A stretch of 64,000 nt of DNA from Arthrobacter sp. ISL-95 (GCF_018613695.1 NZ_JAGGPR010000008.1:62001-126000), one strand, 5' to 3'. Shown: positions 24,360 to 35,725, numbered from the stretch's first letter. Numbers and translations are program-made. Notes: generated by a model not told the origin, from the letters alone.

Positions 24360-26333
24360 CTAGGGCTCAAAAGCCGCAGGCGCCGCGAACTGTGCCTCGT
24401 ACAGCCGCGAGTAAGCCCCACCCGTTGCCAGGAGCTCCGAGTGCGTCCCCTGCTCCACAATCTGCCCGGCCTCCATCACCAAGATGAGATCGGCGTCCCG
24501 GATGGTGGACAACCGGTGGGCGATGACGAAGCTGGTCCGGTCCGAGCGCAGGGCATTCATGGCGTTCTGGACCAACACTTCGGTTCGAGTGTCCACTGAG
24601 CTGGTGGCTTCATCAAGGATCAGCACCGAGGGACGGGACAGGAAGGCCCTGGCTATAGTGAGCAGCTGCTTCTCGCCCGCCGAGACGTTGCCGCCTTCGT
24701 CGTCCAGTAAGGTGTCATACCCCTCGGGCAGCGACTTCACGAACCGATCCACGTAGGTGGCCTGCGCCGCCTCCATGATCTCGGCCTCGGAAGCCGTGGG
24801 GCGACCGTAAGCGATGTTGTCACGGATGGTCCCGCCGAAGAGCCAAGTGTCCTGGAGGACCATGCCCATGCGGGACCGAAGTTCCTGCCGTGAGAGCGAG
24901 GCGATGTCCACGCCGTCGAGCGTTATGCGTCCGGAGTCCAGCTCGTAGAACCGCATCATGAGGTTCACCAAGGTGGTCTTGCCTGCTCCTGTCGGCCCCA
25001 CAATGGCAATGCTCTGCCCCGGTTCAGCTACCAAACTGAGGTCCGTGATGAGCGACTTGTCCGGCGAGTAGCGGAAGGACACGTTCTCAAACACAAGACG
25101 GCCGCGCGCCGGACCGGACTGGGGAACAGGTGCAGGCTCAATGGACTCTTCGTCCTCATCCAAGAGATCGAACACCCGTTCCGCCGAGGCTACGCCGGAT
25201 TGCAGCATGTTGGCCATGGACCCCAGCTGAGCCAAGGGCATGGTGAACTGCCGTGAGTACTGGATGAAGGCCTGGACATCGCCCAGCTGCATGGAACCGG
25301 AGGCCACCTGCAGACCACCCACCACGGCGATTCCCACATACACCAGGTTCCCTATGAAAGTCATGGCCGGCATGATCAGGCCGCTCACGAACTGTGCCCC
25401 GAAACTCGCCTGATACAGCTCGCCGTTCTTCGCGCGGAACTTTTCCTGAACCTCGTTCTGCCGCCCAAAAACCTTCACCAAAGCGTGCCCGGTGTAAGTT
25501 TCCTCAATCTGGCCATTGAGCTCCCCCGTGTTTTTCCACTGCGCCACGAACATTTTCTGGGATCGTTTGGCGATCAGCAGCGTGGTTCCCAGCGTCAAGG
25601 GAATGGTCACCAAGGCAATCAGGGCCAGCAGTGGCGAGAGTAGGAACATCATCACCAGCACACCCAGCACCGTCAGCAGGGACGAGACCACTTGGCTGAT
25701 GGATTGCTGCAGGCTTTGGGAGATGTTGTCCACGTCATTGGTCACCCTGCTGAGCAGCTCGCCGCGTTGGATGGAGTCGAAATAGCGGAGGGGCAGGCGG
25801 TGGATTTTCGCTTCGATCCGCTCGCGGAGGCGGTAAACGGTCCGCTGCACGACGCCGTTGAGCACGTACGCCTGCATCCAACCGAACGCTGAGGCCAGGA
25901 CATACAGGGCCAATGCCCACAGCAGTACAGAGGCCAGCGCGGTGAAGTCGATTCCGACGCCGGGCGTGAGGCTCATGGCGCTCAGCATGTCGGCCTTGCT
26001 GTTCTCGCCTGAGGCGCGCAGACCGGCGATCACCCCGGCTTTGGAGGCGCCGGCGGGAAGCTGCTTTGAGACGACGCCGGCGAAGATCAGGTTGGTGCCT
26101 TCGCCAAGCAGCCTCGGCCCGATGACGGACAGGGCAACACTCACCACGGCGAAAATCAGCACCAGCGTCAGCCAGAACCGCTCCGGCCGCAAGGTTCCCA
26201 ACAACCGCCGCGCTGAGCCCGAGAAGTTGGAAGCTTTCTCGGCAGGAATGTTCATCCCGGCAAAAGGACCACCGCGGCCGGGACCCATGGCTGGCCGCTG
26301 AGGACCACGGGGACCGGCTGACACTGCGCTCAT
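24360..26333 (-). CDS. ABC exporter half-transporter, catalytic subunit
   Basis: 657 residues: a disordered Gly/Pro-rich head, six membrane helices (about 50-375, with a longer than usual helix 1-2 loop) and a C-terminal ATPase. Walker A 'GPTGAGKTT', signature 'NVSAGEKQ', Walker B 'LILDEATSSVD' and H-loop 'VIAHRLSTI' are all intact. It overlaps the partner gene by four bases. Together they fit the heterodimeric TmrAB/LmrCD-type multidrug or lipid exporter layout, with this as the hydrolysis-competent half. Confidence 0.92.
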   Translation of the reverse strand: MSAVSAGPRGPQRPAMGPGRGGPFAGMNIPAEKASNFSGSARRLLGTLRPERFWLTLVLIFAVVSVALSVIGPRLLGEGTNLIFAGVVSKQLPAGASKAGVIAGLRASGENSKADMLSAMSLTPGVGIDFTALASVLLWALALYVLASAFGWMQAYVLNGVVQRTVYRLRERIEAKIHRLPLRYFDSIQRGELLSRVTNDVDNISQSLQQSISQVVSSLLTVLGVLVMMFLLSPLLALIALVTIPLTLGTTLLIAKRSQKMFVAQWKNTGELNGQIEETYTGHALVKVFGRQNEVQEKFRAKNGELYQASFGAQFVSGLIMPAMTFIGNLVYVGIAVVGGLQVASGSMQLGDVQAFIQYSRQFTMPLAQLGSMANMLQSGVASAERVFDLLDEDEESIEPAPVPQSGPARGRLVFENVSFRYSPDKSLITDLSLVAEPGQSIAIVGPTGAGKTTLVNLMMRFYELDSGRITLDGVDIASLSRQELRSRMGMVLQDTWLFGGTIRDNIAYGRPTASEAEIMEAAQATYVDRFVKSLPEGYDTLLDDEGGNVSAGEKQLLTIARAFLSRPSVLILDEATSSVDTRTEVLVQNAMNALRSDRTSFVIAHRLSTIRDADLILVMEAGQIVEQGTHSELLATGGAYSRLYEAQFAAPAAFEP

Positions 26334-28063
26334 GCCGCCTCCTCCGCCGCGAGCTGGGAGGACACGATTTCCCTGTACGTTTCGGATGTCTCCAGCAACT
26401 CATCGTGAGTTCCGCGCCCAACGATCCTGCGGTCGTCGAGCACTAATATCTGGTCCGCGTCCGCGATGCTTGAGACGCGCTGGGCAACGATCACCAGCGT
26501 GGCGCTGTTGGTGTGGCGTTTGAGAGCCTGCCGGAGACGGGCATCGGTGGCGGTGTCCAGGGACGAGAAGGAGTCGTCGAAGATGTAGAGCTCCGGCTGC
26601 TTCACCAGCGCCCGGGCAATCGCGAGCCGTTGCCGCTGGCCGCCCGAAACGTTGGTGCCGCCTTGCGAAATGACCGCATCCAGCCCGCCCTCCATTTCCT
26701 CCACAAAGTCCCGGGCTTGGGCCACTGACAGCGCCTGCCACAGCTCGTCCTCAGTGGCGTCCGGCTTGCCGTAGTGAAGGTTGCTGCGCACCGTCCCGGA
26801 GAACAGGTACGGCCGCTGCGGCACCAGACCTATATGACCCCAGAGCAGGTCCGGGTGCAGCTCACGGACGTCTACGCCGTCCATCAGAACTGACCCGGAC
26901 GTGGCGTCGAACAGCCGGGGCATGAGGTTGACGAGCGTGGTTTTACCGGCGCCCGTACTGCCGATGATCGCGGTGGTCTCCCCCGCCCGGGCGGTAAACG
27001 AAAGCCCGCTCAGCACCGGCTGCTCGGCACCCGGGTAGGCGAATCCGACGTCGCGCATTTCCAGTTCGCCACGGCGGACGCCGCCCGTGACAGGGTTGGA
27101 CGGCGGCTGGACACTGGATTCGGTCTCCAGGACCTCGCCGATCCGGTCGGCGGAAACGGATGCGCGCGGAATCATCACGGCCATGAACGTGGCCATCATG
27201 ACCGACATGAGAATCTGCATGAGGTAGCTCAGGAACGCGATCAGGGTGCCCACCTGCATGGAGCCGTCCTCAATCCTGAAGGACCCGAACCAGATCACCG
27301 CCACGGAGGAAACGTTCATGACCAACATGACCGCAGGGAACATGAGCGCCATCAGCCTGCCGGCTCGGAGCGCAACGTCAGTGACGTCGTCGTTCGCTTT
27401 CGCGAAACGGGCGGCTTCCATGTCCTCCCGGACGAACGCCCGCACCACGCGGATACCGGTGAGCTGCTCTCGGAGGACCCGGTTCACGGCGTCGATCCGG
27501 ACCTGCATCTTGCGGAAGAGCGGCACCATGCGCGTGACAATCAGCCCGACCGCCACCAGCAGCACCGGCACGCATACCGCAATCAGCCAGGATAGTTGCG
27601 CGTCCTGCCGCACTGCCATGATGACCCCGCCGATGCTCAGCATGGGAGCCGCGACCATGAGCGTGCAGGACATGAGGACCAGCTGCTGGACCTGCTGAAC
27701 GTCGTTGGTGGAGCGGGTGATGAGGGACGGCGCCCCGAACCTGGTGACCTCCTGCTCGGAGAATTCCCCCACCCTGCTGAAAATCGCGTCGCGGAGGTCA
27801 CGGCCCATCCCCATGGCGGCCTTCGCGCCGAAGTACACGGCCACCACAGCGCACGCGATCTGCAGCAAAGTAATGAGCAGCATGAGCCCGCCTATGCGCA
27901 GGATGTAGTCCGTATCGCCGGCGGCAACACCGTTATCGATGATGTCGGCGTTCAGCGTGGGAAGGTACAGGGAGGCGATGGACTGCGCCAGTTGGAAGAC
28001 GACGACGGCGATCAGCAGCCGCTGATGCGGCCGCAGGAAACGAACAAGAACCTTCCACAGCAT
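26330..28063 (-). CDS. ABC exporter half-transporter, degenerate-site subunit
   Basis: 577 residues: six membrane helices (about 15-300) and an ATPase. Walker A 'GSTGAGKTT' and signature 'NVSGGQRQ' are normal, but Walker B ends 'YIFDDSFSSLD' (catalytic Glu replaced by Asp, about residue 496) and the H-loop is 'VIVAQRVSSI' (His replaced by Gln, about 527). One such non-hydrolytic site is the hallmark of heterodimeric exporters. First gene of a two-gene operon coupled by ATGA. Confidence 0.92.
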   Translation of the reverse strand: MLWKVLVRFLRPHQRLLIAVVVFQLAQSIASLYLPTLNADIIDNGVAAGDTDYILRIGGLMLLITLLQIACAVVAVYFGAKAAMGMGRDLRDAIFSRVGEFSEQEVTRFGAPSLITRSTNDVQQVQQLVLMSCTLMVAAPMLSIGGVIMAVRQDAQLSWLIAVCVPVLLVAVGLIVTRMVPLFRKMQVRIDAVNRVLREQLTGIRVVRAFVREDMEAARFAKANDDVTDVALRAGRLMALMFPAVMLVMNVSSVAVIWFGSFRIEDGSMQVGTLIAFLSYLMQILMSVMMATFMAVMIPRASVSADRIGEVLETESSVQPPSNPVTGGVRRGELEMRDVGFAYPGAEQPVLSGLSFTARAGETTAIIGSTGAGKTTLVNLMPRLFDATSGSVLMDGVDVRELHPDLLWGHIGLVPQRPYLFSGTVRSNLHYGKPDATEDELWQALSVAQARDFVEEMEGGLDAVISQGGTNVSGGQRQRLAIARALVKQPELYIFDDSFSSLDTATDARLRQALKRHTNSATLVIVAQRVSSIADADQILVLDDRRIVGRGTHDELLETSETYREIVSSQLAAEEAA

Positions 28064-28182
28064 GGGGTCTCCGAGCCAAAGCGTTGTGAACCGAAGGCCA
28101 GTTTACGTCTGGTTGCTGTGGGCAACTAGAGGGACGTGAGGGGTAATGTCAGGGACTCCCTCGGCCTGCCGTGGCCCCATAA

Positions 28183-29223
<1,041 letters not shown>

Positions 29224-29293
29224 AACCGGGCGGGTGTCTGCCCCGGACAGTAGGCTGGAAACGTTCGTGTTGAACCGCATCGAAGGGACTTGA

Positions 29294-30133
<840 letters not shown>

Positions 30134-30137
30134 ATCC

Positions 30138-31670
30138 CTATTTCTTAAGGCGAAGCTTCCGCGCCTTATTGCCCTTCCGGAGGTACTTTTCCAGCGTCGC
30201 GTCAGCGGCGGTGCGTTCCATCGCATGGAGCACTCCATACGTGAAAGCACCGTTGCTGATGCCTGGCGCGGAACCCAGCTTCAGCAGTTCTGCGCGGGCC
30301 ATGACGCTGTCCTGGTGGTCGCCGAGGATCGATTGAATCCTGTGGGCGGCATCCCCCAGTTTCACCGCACGTTTGCCGTGAATGGCTTCCACCGCCGCTG
30401 CGGCAAAGCGTAGCTTTTTGGCGGCCTTCCGGACTTCGTGGAATGCCTTGTCACGTTCAGGCCCGACGGCGGCACCCACCGCTGCGTCGTGTCGTTTGCA
30501 GAGCCTTTTGCCGGCTTTGTTGACGAGCTTTGCGGTGCTCTTCTTTGCCTCCGCGGAACCCTTTGATGTTAGCGGTGGGTCCTCAAGGAAGGTCTCCAGG
30601 TTGTCCAGCAACGTGAAGTAGCGGGGGCTGTTCAATCGGTTCCTCACGGCTGCCATCGCATTAGTGGCCCTCAGGGTCATACGTTCTTCCAGCTCGTCCC
30701 CGAGCTGACCCAGGACCAGCTTCCCCGGCAGTTCATCAAGGCTGACCTTGAGCCGTTCGTGCAAGACCTCCACATCCCGGTACCGGCCCAGGGTCTTGGC
30801 CAACGATTTCAGCTCCCGTTCCAGATCCTTCACAGCGTCCGGTTCGAAAAGCGCCCTATAACCGTGCAGCACGGCCCGGATCCGGCGGATTTGGGACCTC
30901 ATTTGATGGACTGAATCGTCACGGGCAAGGCGTACGTGAGAGTCCTGGAGGAGCATCTCGGCCACTTGCTCGTCCACATAATGGAGCACGGGAACCGCTG
31001 CTGGCCCGTCGCCGCTGGGCTCTTCACGCTCCGTCCGTTTCGAAGCGGGCCATGCATCGCCCAATGCTGTAGCCAGCTTGGAGGTGCGCTCGCTCGGCTT
31101 TGCTCCGGCATCCGAGAGTTGCTTGGTTAATGAACTCAGCATGGCGTCGTCCGCATCGTCTGCTTCATCGGGCGCAGCCAACTCCACCTCCCACTCCCGC
31201 CAGGTCAGCTCGCGCGGTTCGCCGAGCATTGACCGGGCGCGAACGTGATCATCCACGAAATCGGCCACCCGGCGACCGTCGTTGCCGTACAAGGAGTAGC
31301 TGGTACGTTCCGTGTTCAGCGTCGCGACGGCAGCCACTGCATGGCCCCGGGTGTAGGCGATCACGCGGTCCATGAGTTCAACAGGGACAGTGTCCGCAGA
31401 ACCCAAGGGTGCTTGGATCTCCGTTCTCCTTCCCGCACTGTGCGGGAGCTTCAGGTGCCAACCGGCGTCCGGCCCACCGGTGCGGCGGCGGAGCGTAATC
31501 CCGCGGGCGCCGAGGGCCAGGTGCCGTGTATCAAAGTAAATGGCTTCAAGGCTGTGGCTCGCCGGTTCACCCACTTTTCCGATGCCCTCCAACTGTTCCA
31601 GGGCCGGTAGTTGGGTGGACGCATCGGCGTCGAATTTCTGTTCAACTTCCACAGTGCCGAGGGGTGCCAT
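30138..31670 (-). CDS. CYTH-CHAD domain protein
   Basis: 510 residues. Residues 5-200 are a CYTH (triphosphate tunnel) domain starting with 'VEVEQKF' (E-x-E-x-K). Residues 220-500 are a CHAD helical domain rich in conserved His/Arg/Lys ('QMRSQIRRIRAVLHGYR', 'HEVRKAAKKLRFAA'). CHAD binds inorganic polyphosphate, and CYTH-CHAD fusions hydrolyse or bind polyphosphates/triphosphates, often on granules. Stand-alone gene; its end lies four bases from the hydrolase gene end (convergent). Confidence 0.93.
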   Translation of the reverse strand: MAPLGTVEVEQKFDADASTQLPALEQLEGIGKVGEPASHSLEAIYFDTRHLALGARGITLRRRTGGPDAGWHLKLPHSAGRRTEIQAPLGSADTVPVELMDRVIAYTRGHAVAAVATLNTERTSYSLYGNDGRRVADFVDDHVRARSMLGEPRELTWREWEVELAAPDEADDADDAMLSSLTKQLSDAGAKPSERTSKLATALGDAWPASKRTEREEPSGDGPAAVPVLHYVDEQVAEMLLQDSHVRLARDDSVHQMRSQIRRIRAVLHGYRALFEPDAVKDLERELKSLAKTLGRYRDVEVLHERLKVSLDELPGKLVLGQLGDELEERMTLRATNAMAAVRNRLNSPRYFTLLDNLETFLEDPPLTSKGSAEAKKSTAKLVNKAGKRLCKRHDAAVGAAVGPERDKAFHEVRKAAKKLRFAAAAVEAIHGKRAVKLGDAAHRIQSILGDHQDSVMARAELLKLGSAPGISNGAFTYGVLHAMERTAADATLEKYLRKGNKARKLRLKK

Positions 31671-31702
31671 GGCCGCGGAACTCCTATCTTTCGGGGGTGC
31701 CG

Positions 31703-31735
31703 CGAGGGCCGGCCCTTTTCAGTGGCCGGCCCTCG
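31703..31735. terminator. hairpin upstream of CYTH-CHAD gene
   Basis: Perfect 12-base arms CGAGGGCCGGCC and GGCCGGCCCTCG around a 9-base loop, in the gap behind the SRPBCC gene. Probable terminator for that leftward gene. The U-run is weak. Confidence 0.6.
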
Positions 31736-31803
31736 TTGGAGCTACTCCATTGCTTATATCTCCAGTGTGAGTCAGTTCAAGGCCTCACGCCAGAGAACCC
31801 CAG

Positions 31804-32415
31804 CTAGAGGCCTGGTGCGCGGGGCTGCGGCGGTTCTGCCGGCCCTTCATTGGCCGCGGGCGCGGAAACGTCCGCCGCAGGTGCGGAGAGGTCCGGATCC
31901 GCCGGCGGGAACTCGGCTGTTGCTACTCCACTGCCAAAAGTCTCACCCGTGTCATCAACATCTCCCCCGGACACCGTGCCGCGCCAAGAACCCGTTTCAT
32001 GGCCCTGAGCTTCGATGAACTTCTTGAACTTGTCCAGATCTGCGCCAACCCTCAGGCTGTCCGCGCCAAGGGCTGAGCCCGCCTTTTCAGCGAAGCCTTC
32101 GGGTTCCCACACGATCTCAACGTTCACCCGCGTCCGCCCGGCGTCCAGGGGTTCGAAGCTCACGGTGCCTCCGTTGCGGGGACCATCCACGCTGGCCCAA
32201 CTCACCAAGGAGTCCGGGACCTGCTCGATGATCTGCGCGTTGTACTCGCGCTTCACCCCGCCCACGTTGGTTGAAAAGTGAAGGCCCGTTTCGTCAATCT
32301 GTTCTACGGCCTCCACTCCATTCATGAACTGGGGGAAGGTCTCGAACTGTGTCCACTGGTTGTAGGCGACAGATACGGGGACATCTACTTCGATTGACTT
32401 ATTGACCGTAGCCAT
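31804..32415 (-). CDS. SRPBCC (cyclase/dehydrase) protein
   Basis: 203 residues. START-type domain in residues 3-145 ('VPVSVAYNQWTQFETFPQFM', 'KREYNAQIIEQVPDSLVSW'), followed by an Asp/Ala/Pro-rich disordered tail. Clear paralogue of the 12456-13163 protein, sharing the 'NKSIEVDVPVS' head pattern. It is followed upstream by the acidic protein gene on the same strand. The 113-base gap upstream is rich in GGCGCGCC/CCAGCTGG palindromes. Ligand unknown. Confidence 0.87.
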   Translation of the reverse strand: MATVNKSIEVDVPVSVAYNQWTQFETFPQFMNGVEAVEQIDETGLHFSTNVGGVKREYNAQIIEQVPDSLVSWASVDGPRNGGTVSFEPLDAGRTRVNVEIVWEPEGFAEKAGSALGADSLRVGADLDKFKKFIEAQGHETGSWRGTVSGGDVDDTGETFGSGVATAEFPPADPDLSAPAADVSAPAANEGPAEPPQPRAPGL

Positions 32416-32528
32416 AGGTTGCTCCTTCGATCGCGTCTCGGGTGCTCATGCTGTACTGCTGGTGGCGCGCCAGCCAGCTGGCTGCTTAACCAGTGGCGCG
32501 CCTGTCTAAAGCGCGCCAGCCAAAGCTC

Positions 32529-32882
32529 TTAGCCGGCGTCGAAACTTTCTTCGTCATCGTCGTTGGGGGACTCTTCCTGGGGGAGGTCGTTGCCGCTGCC
32601 GTCCGGCAGGCTATCGTCATTGCCGTCAGGCAGCGAGGACTGCTCGGCGTGGGCCTGCTCTTCGGTCCCGCCGAATCGGCCCGCACCGGGCTCACCCGCA
32701 CTATCTGAATCCTCCGGATTCAGGTGGCTGAGGTTTGGCGCGCCAGTGCCCTCTCCGAGGGAGGCCTCATCGATGTCTTCTTCCACGCGGGGCTGTGCCT
32801 GGCCTCCGCCGGCTTCCTGCTCCGCGGTAGGAGTGCCGTAGCCTCCCACTTCCTCTTCCGGTGTGGCATTCTGCTTGTCCAT
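32529..32882 (-). CDS. acidic, disordered hypothetical protein
   Basis: 117 residues, dominated by Glu, Asp, Gly, Pro and Ser, with a repeated 'LPDG' and 'DDDEE'. No hydrophobic core, so intrinsically disordered. It is probably a stress-related protein like those often found beside actinobacterial PRC-barrel and SRPBCC genes (inference). It shares an upstream element with the SRPBCC gene at 12456. No known family. Confidence 0.7.
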   Translation of the reverse strand: MDKQNATPEEEVGGYGTPTAEQEAGGGQAQPRVEEDIDEASLGEGTGAPNLSHLNPEDSDSAGEPGAGRFGGTEEQAHAEQSSLPDGNDDSLPDGSGNDLPQEESPNDDDEESFDAG

Positions 32883-32970
32883 GTGAACTGTCCTTTCCCT
32901 GAGCGGTGGAACGTGTTAATGGAACACTTCGAACCTATAAGGCTCCTTGGTGGCATGTCCATGCCTTTGA

Positions 32971-32992
32971 CGATAATAGTCAGCAAACTTAG
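32971..32992 (-). promoter_or_regulatory. shared upstream element, copy 2
   Basis: On the minus strand the string CTAAGTTTGCTGACTATTATCG matches copy 1 (12417-12438) at 17 of 22 positions, including TAAGT-x-TGCTGA and the TATCG end. It lies 88 bases before the acidic protein gene. Confidence 0.45.
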
Positions 32993-33010
32993 TAAAAGGC
33001 CATTCGGGGT

Positions 33011-33346
33011 CTAGAATGCCAGCGTGGACTCGTAGGCTGTGAACCCCGGACGCAGCACCACTTCCCGCGGACCTATAACTGCGATGTCCTCCCATAACAC
33101 CAGAAACGATCCCCTGTGCCGCCAGCGAAGCAGCTGGGCCACCGGCCAAGGCTGCGTTATCCCGCGACGTTCGTACCCCAGAAAAGACGAAGCCGTGCGG
33201 GGGCTTACAACGATTCCCACCATCCTCGCCTTACTCAGGAGCTGGCCCGGTGAAGCATCCACCGCGAAGCGGACATCCGAGACCTCCCCGAGCCGCTGCC
33301 CACTGTTGTCCACCACATCACTGCCCAGCACGTCAGTGAGGATCAT
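33011..33346 (-). CDS. PRC-barrel protein
   Basis: 111 residues from ATG 33346, with GGGAGG six bases upstream. PRC-barrel strand pattern 'DVLGSDVVDNSGQRLGEVSD' at the N-terminus, then 'SFLGYERR' and 'LVLWEDIAVIGPREVVLRPG'. Small beta-barrel, probably an RNA- or protein-binding adaptor. It overlaps the preceding PRC-like gene by 14 bases. Last gene of the leftward operon that carries an Nramp-like transporter. Confidence 0.85.
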   Translation of the reverse strand: MILTDVLGSDVVDNSGQRLGEVSDVRFAVDASPGQLLSKARMVGIVVSPRTASSFLGYERRGITQPWPVAQLLRWRHRGSFLVLWEDIAVIGPREVVLRPGFTAYESTLAF

Positions 33347-33755
33347 GACGACCTCCCGGAATCCGCGGGATGACATGGTGACGCAACCAGCGTTCCACCC
33401 ATGAGGCATCAAGCGAGTCGGAACGTACTCCCAACTTCACCACGGTGTCCACTCCGGCCACCACGCTCCATGGAATGCGGATCAACCTGCTCGACGGCGG
33501 CCTGCCGCCAAAGATGCGCGTCCCCAACACCGGCCCGGTCAGCAACGCCGAAATGACTGGCGCCTCGGCGCCTTCGGGAATCCGCTCATCAGGTTCGGGA
33601 CCGCTCAACTCGACGTCATCCACCGTGCTGACGGGGACGCCGTCGACGTCCAACATCTGCCGGTCCAATAAGTGCAACTGGGCATCAAGCACCAGACCCG
33701 CCGGCCGCGGGGCTGGCCGGATCTTGAGTGGATGGATGCGCTTGGCTTTGCTCAT
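33333..33755 (-). CDS. PRC-barrel-like protein
   Basis: 140 residues from ATG 33755, overlapping the transporter stop by four bases. Residues 18-55 fit the PRC strand pattern ('LVLDAQLHLLDRQMLDVDG', 'VSTVDDVEL'); the rest is mixed, ending in a basic His/Arg tail. The transporter plus two PRC-barrel proteins resembles the actinobacterial MgtE/Nramp-with-PRC arrangement in which these proteins may gate or couple metal transport (inference). Confidence 0.8.
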   Translation of the reverse strand: MSKAKRIHPLKIRPAPRPAGLVLDAQLHLLDRQMLDVDGVPVSTVDDVELSGPEPDERIPEGAEAPVISALLTGPVLGTRIFGGRPPSSRLIRIPWSVVAGVDTVVKLGVRSDSLDASWVERWLRHHVIPRIPGGRHDPH

Positions 33756-34981
33756 GCGCCAGCTCCCGTGGCAATCATGAGGGGAATGGCGGCGAGCGAG
33801 GCAACCAGGATGATGACCAAGTACACCAGACCCGCAACATTTACAGCCCGGCCGTTCACGTGCTTTCCCATGTACTGGGGATCGTTCGCAACAATCAGGA
33901 TGGGCAAATAGGTCAGCGGCAGGGCTATGGCTGAGAAGACCACGGAGTACTCGGTTACCAGGATGGGATCGACTCCCGTTGCCAGAACGGCCACACCGGC
34001 CAACAAAACCACCATCATGGCCACATGGAATCGGGAAGCGGCCGCAGGGCGGCGGAACTTGCCCCACGGCCATCCGAAAAACTGGGCCAAGGTGTAGCCG
34101 CTGGAAAGAGTGGTTTCCAAGGCCGCCCCGAAGGTCGCCGCCACGATGCCCAAGATCAGGACAGCCAGCGCAAGCTGGCCGCCTGCCTGCGCCACGGGTA
34201 GCACCACTTCCGACAGTGTGGTGACGCTGATGCCAGCCGGCAGAAGCACGACGGCGGCGCAAGCGGCGATCGCGATGGACAGGAAACCTCCCAGCGGGAA
34301 ACCCATGAGGACGTTGATCCGTGACTGGACCAGATCCTTGACCTTCCAGCCTTCTTCAACCGCACCCGAGGAAAAGAAAAACACCTCATATGGCGTCATG
34401 GCAGCTCCGAACAGTGCGATCGCGTAATACCAATAGGCGCCGACACTCTCCTCGCCAGAGACAGATGGAGTGAACGCTTGGCCCGCCAAGGCACCCCAAT
34501 CCGGCTTCAACAGGAAGAGTGCAACGGCAAAGACAACCAAGGACAGGCCTACGAGCCCGGTGACGTTTTCCATGATGCTGAACTTCACGCGCCAGATCAC
34601 CAGCCACACTGCCAGCAGTGCGAAGGGAACCCAGAGCATATAGGACACGCCGCTGGCCAGTTGGAGGGCCAAGGCGATGCCGCCTATTTCTGCTGTGACT
34701 GTCATGAGGTTGATCAGGAAGGACGCACCCAGGTTGGCCAGTCCGGCTCGTGGTCCCATCCGCTCACGGATCACCTCGAAAGTAGCCCGGCCCGACACTG
34801 CTGCTACCCGGCCCGACATATTGGCGAAGAGGCAGATACCTAGGACGCCGATCACCACCACCCATGCCAGCGACAACCCGAACCGTGAGCCCACCACGGC
34901 ATTTGTCACCAGGTCCCCGATGTCAACAAAGCCCCCGATCGCGGTCAGGATGCCCAGTGCAACACCGAGGAGCCGTTTCAC
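33752..34981 (-). CDS. Nramp-family transporter with altered metal site
   Basis: 409 residues, about 11 membrane helices. It aligns by eye with Nramp divalent-metal transporters, but the two metal-site motifs are changed. Helix 1 reads 'GGFVDIGDLVTNA' (DIGD at 20-23 where Nramp has DPGN). Helix 6 reads 'GAAMTPYEVFFFSSG' (TPYE at 196-199 where Nramp has MPHN). Other substrates (Mg2+, or none of the usual Mn/Fe) are therefore possible, as in the Nramp-related Mg transporters. Coupled at both ends to its operon neighbours. Confidence 0.85.
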   Translation of the reverse strand: MKRLLGVALGILTAIGGFVDIGDLVTNAVVGSRFGLSLAWVVVIGVLGICLFANMSGRVAAVSGRATFEVIRERMGPRAGLANLGASFLINLMTVTAEIGGIALALQLASGVSYMLWVPFALLAVWLVIWRVKFSIMENVTGLVGLSLVVFAVALFLLKPDWGALAGQAFTPSVSGEESVGAYWYYAIALFGAAMTPYEVFFFSSGAVEEGWKVKDLVQSRINVLMGFPLGGFLSIAIAACAAVVLLPAGISVTTLSEVVLPVAQAGGQLALAVLILGIVAATFGAALETTLSSGYTLAQFFGWPWGKFRRPAAASRFHVAMMVVLLAGVAVLATGVDPILVTEYSVVFSAIALPLTYLPILIVANDPQYMGKHVNGRAVNVAGLVYLVIILVASLAAIPLMIATGAGA

Positions 34982-35457
34982 TGAATGCCGGCCTTGGTCA
35001 TGAGGGAGTCCAGTTGGTCTGTGGCCGTTCGCAGCTCTGCCTGCACTGTAGCCAACCTGGCCTGCCCATCGCTGGAGGCCGCAGGCTCCCCGGAAGACGC
35101 CGTCAGGACATCACGGGCGTGAAGGAGCGCGCGGGAAATGGCGGAAAAGGACGCAAGCACGTCATTCCGCAGTGTGCGTTCTTCTTGCGTGGGTGCGTCG
35201 AATCCGTGGATCTTGTCCGTGGCGGCTTCCACCTCGCCGAGCATGTCATCGGCCGCGGTGGATGCCGCTGACGCCGTCGTGCTGTCCGTCATCCTGAGGT
35301 CCACCGCAAGGCTGGCAGCGCGCACCGCGGAAGAAACCTCCTTGGCGGGTCCTTCCAAAGTGTCCGCCGAGGGGCGCGGCGAACATCCGCTGACCAAGCC
35401 TGCGATCACCGCCAACAAAGCAAGGACAACGGCCAGGCTTCGCGAGGATTTACTCAT
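34978..35457 (-). CDS. lipoprotein
   Basis: 159 residues. Signal peptide with lipobox 'VSGC' (Cys about 25), then a helical Ala/Ser/Asp-rich domain with coiled-coil character. Anchored to the outer face of the membrane. It overlaps the transporter gene by four bases and the small membrane protein gene by four, so it belongs to the Nramp operon. No known domain. It could be a cell-envelope partner of the transporter. Confidence 0.8.
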   Translation of the reverse strand: MSKSSRSLAVVLALLAVIAGLVSGCSPRPSADTLEGPAKEVSSAVRAASLAVDLRMTDSTTASAASTAADDMLGEVEAATDKIHGFDAPTQEERTLRNDVLASFSAISRALLHARDVLTASSGEPAASSDGQARLATVQAELRTATDQLDSLMTKAGIQ

Positions 35458-35657
35458 GACGGTTGCGGGATCTCACAGCCACCTTGAGGATCCATGCCCG
35501 TGTAATTCAGCGGGCCGGCCACAATATTCAACGCAATGGTGGCGAACTGTGAACACTGCGCAGGGGGAGCAGTAAAGTATCCCCGCTGACCGGCAGCAAT
35601 GGCTCCGATAATGAGCCACACCACCACGAACAACCCGATGATTGAACCGATTCGCAT
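35454..35657 (-). CDS. small secreted/membrane protein
   Basis: 67 residues: one membrane helix ('IIGLFVVVWLIIGAIAAGQ'), then a short outside domain with two cysteines ('PAQCSQ', 'QGGCEIP') that could form a disulfide. ATGA overlap with the lipoprotein gene, same operon. This is the small 'hypothetical membrane protein' seen beside many actinobacterial PRC-barrel genes; function unknown. Confidence 0.75.
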   Translation of the reverse strand: MRIGSIIGLFVVVWLIIGAIAAGQRGYFTAPPAQCSQFATIALNIVAGPLNYTGMDPQGGCEIPQPS

Positions 35658-35725
35658 TCATTTCCCAAACGCTAAAGACAATCCGGCAATTAGCGGGCAA
35701 ACCTTGGATCATGGTTTGCCAAGAG

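Noticed and set aside
32416..32528. GGCGCGCC-rich gap between SRPBCC and acidic protein genes as a mobile-element scar
   Set aside because: Repeats are short palindromes without flanking duplications or an open frame; best read as a terminator-rich spacer.
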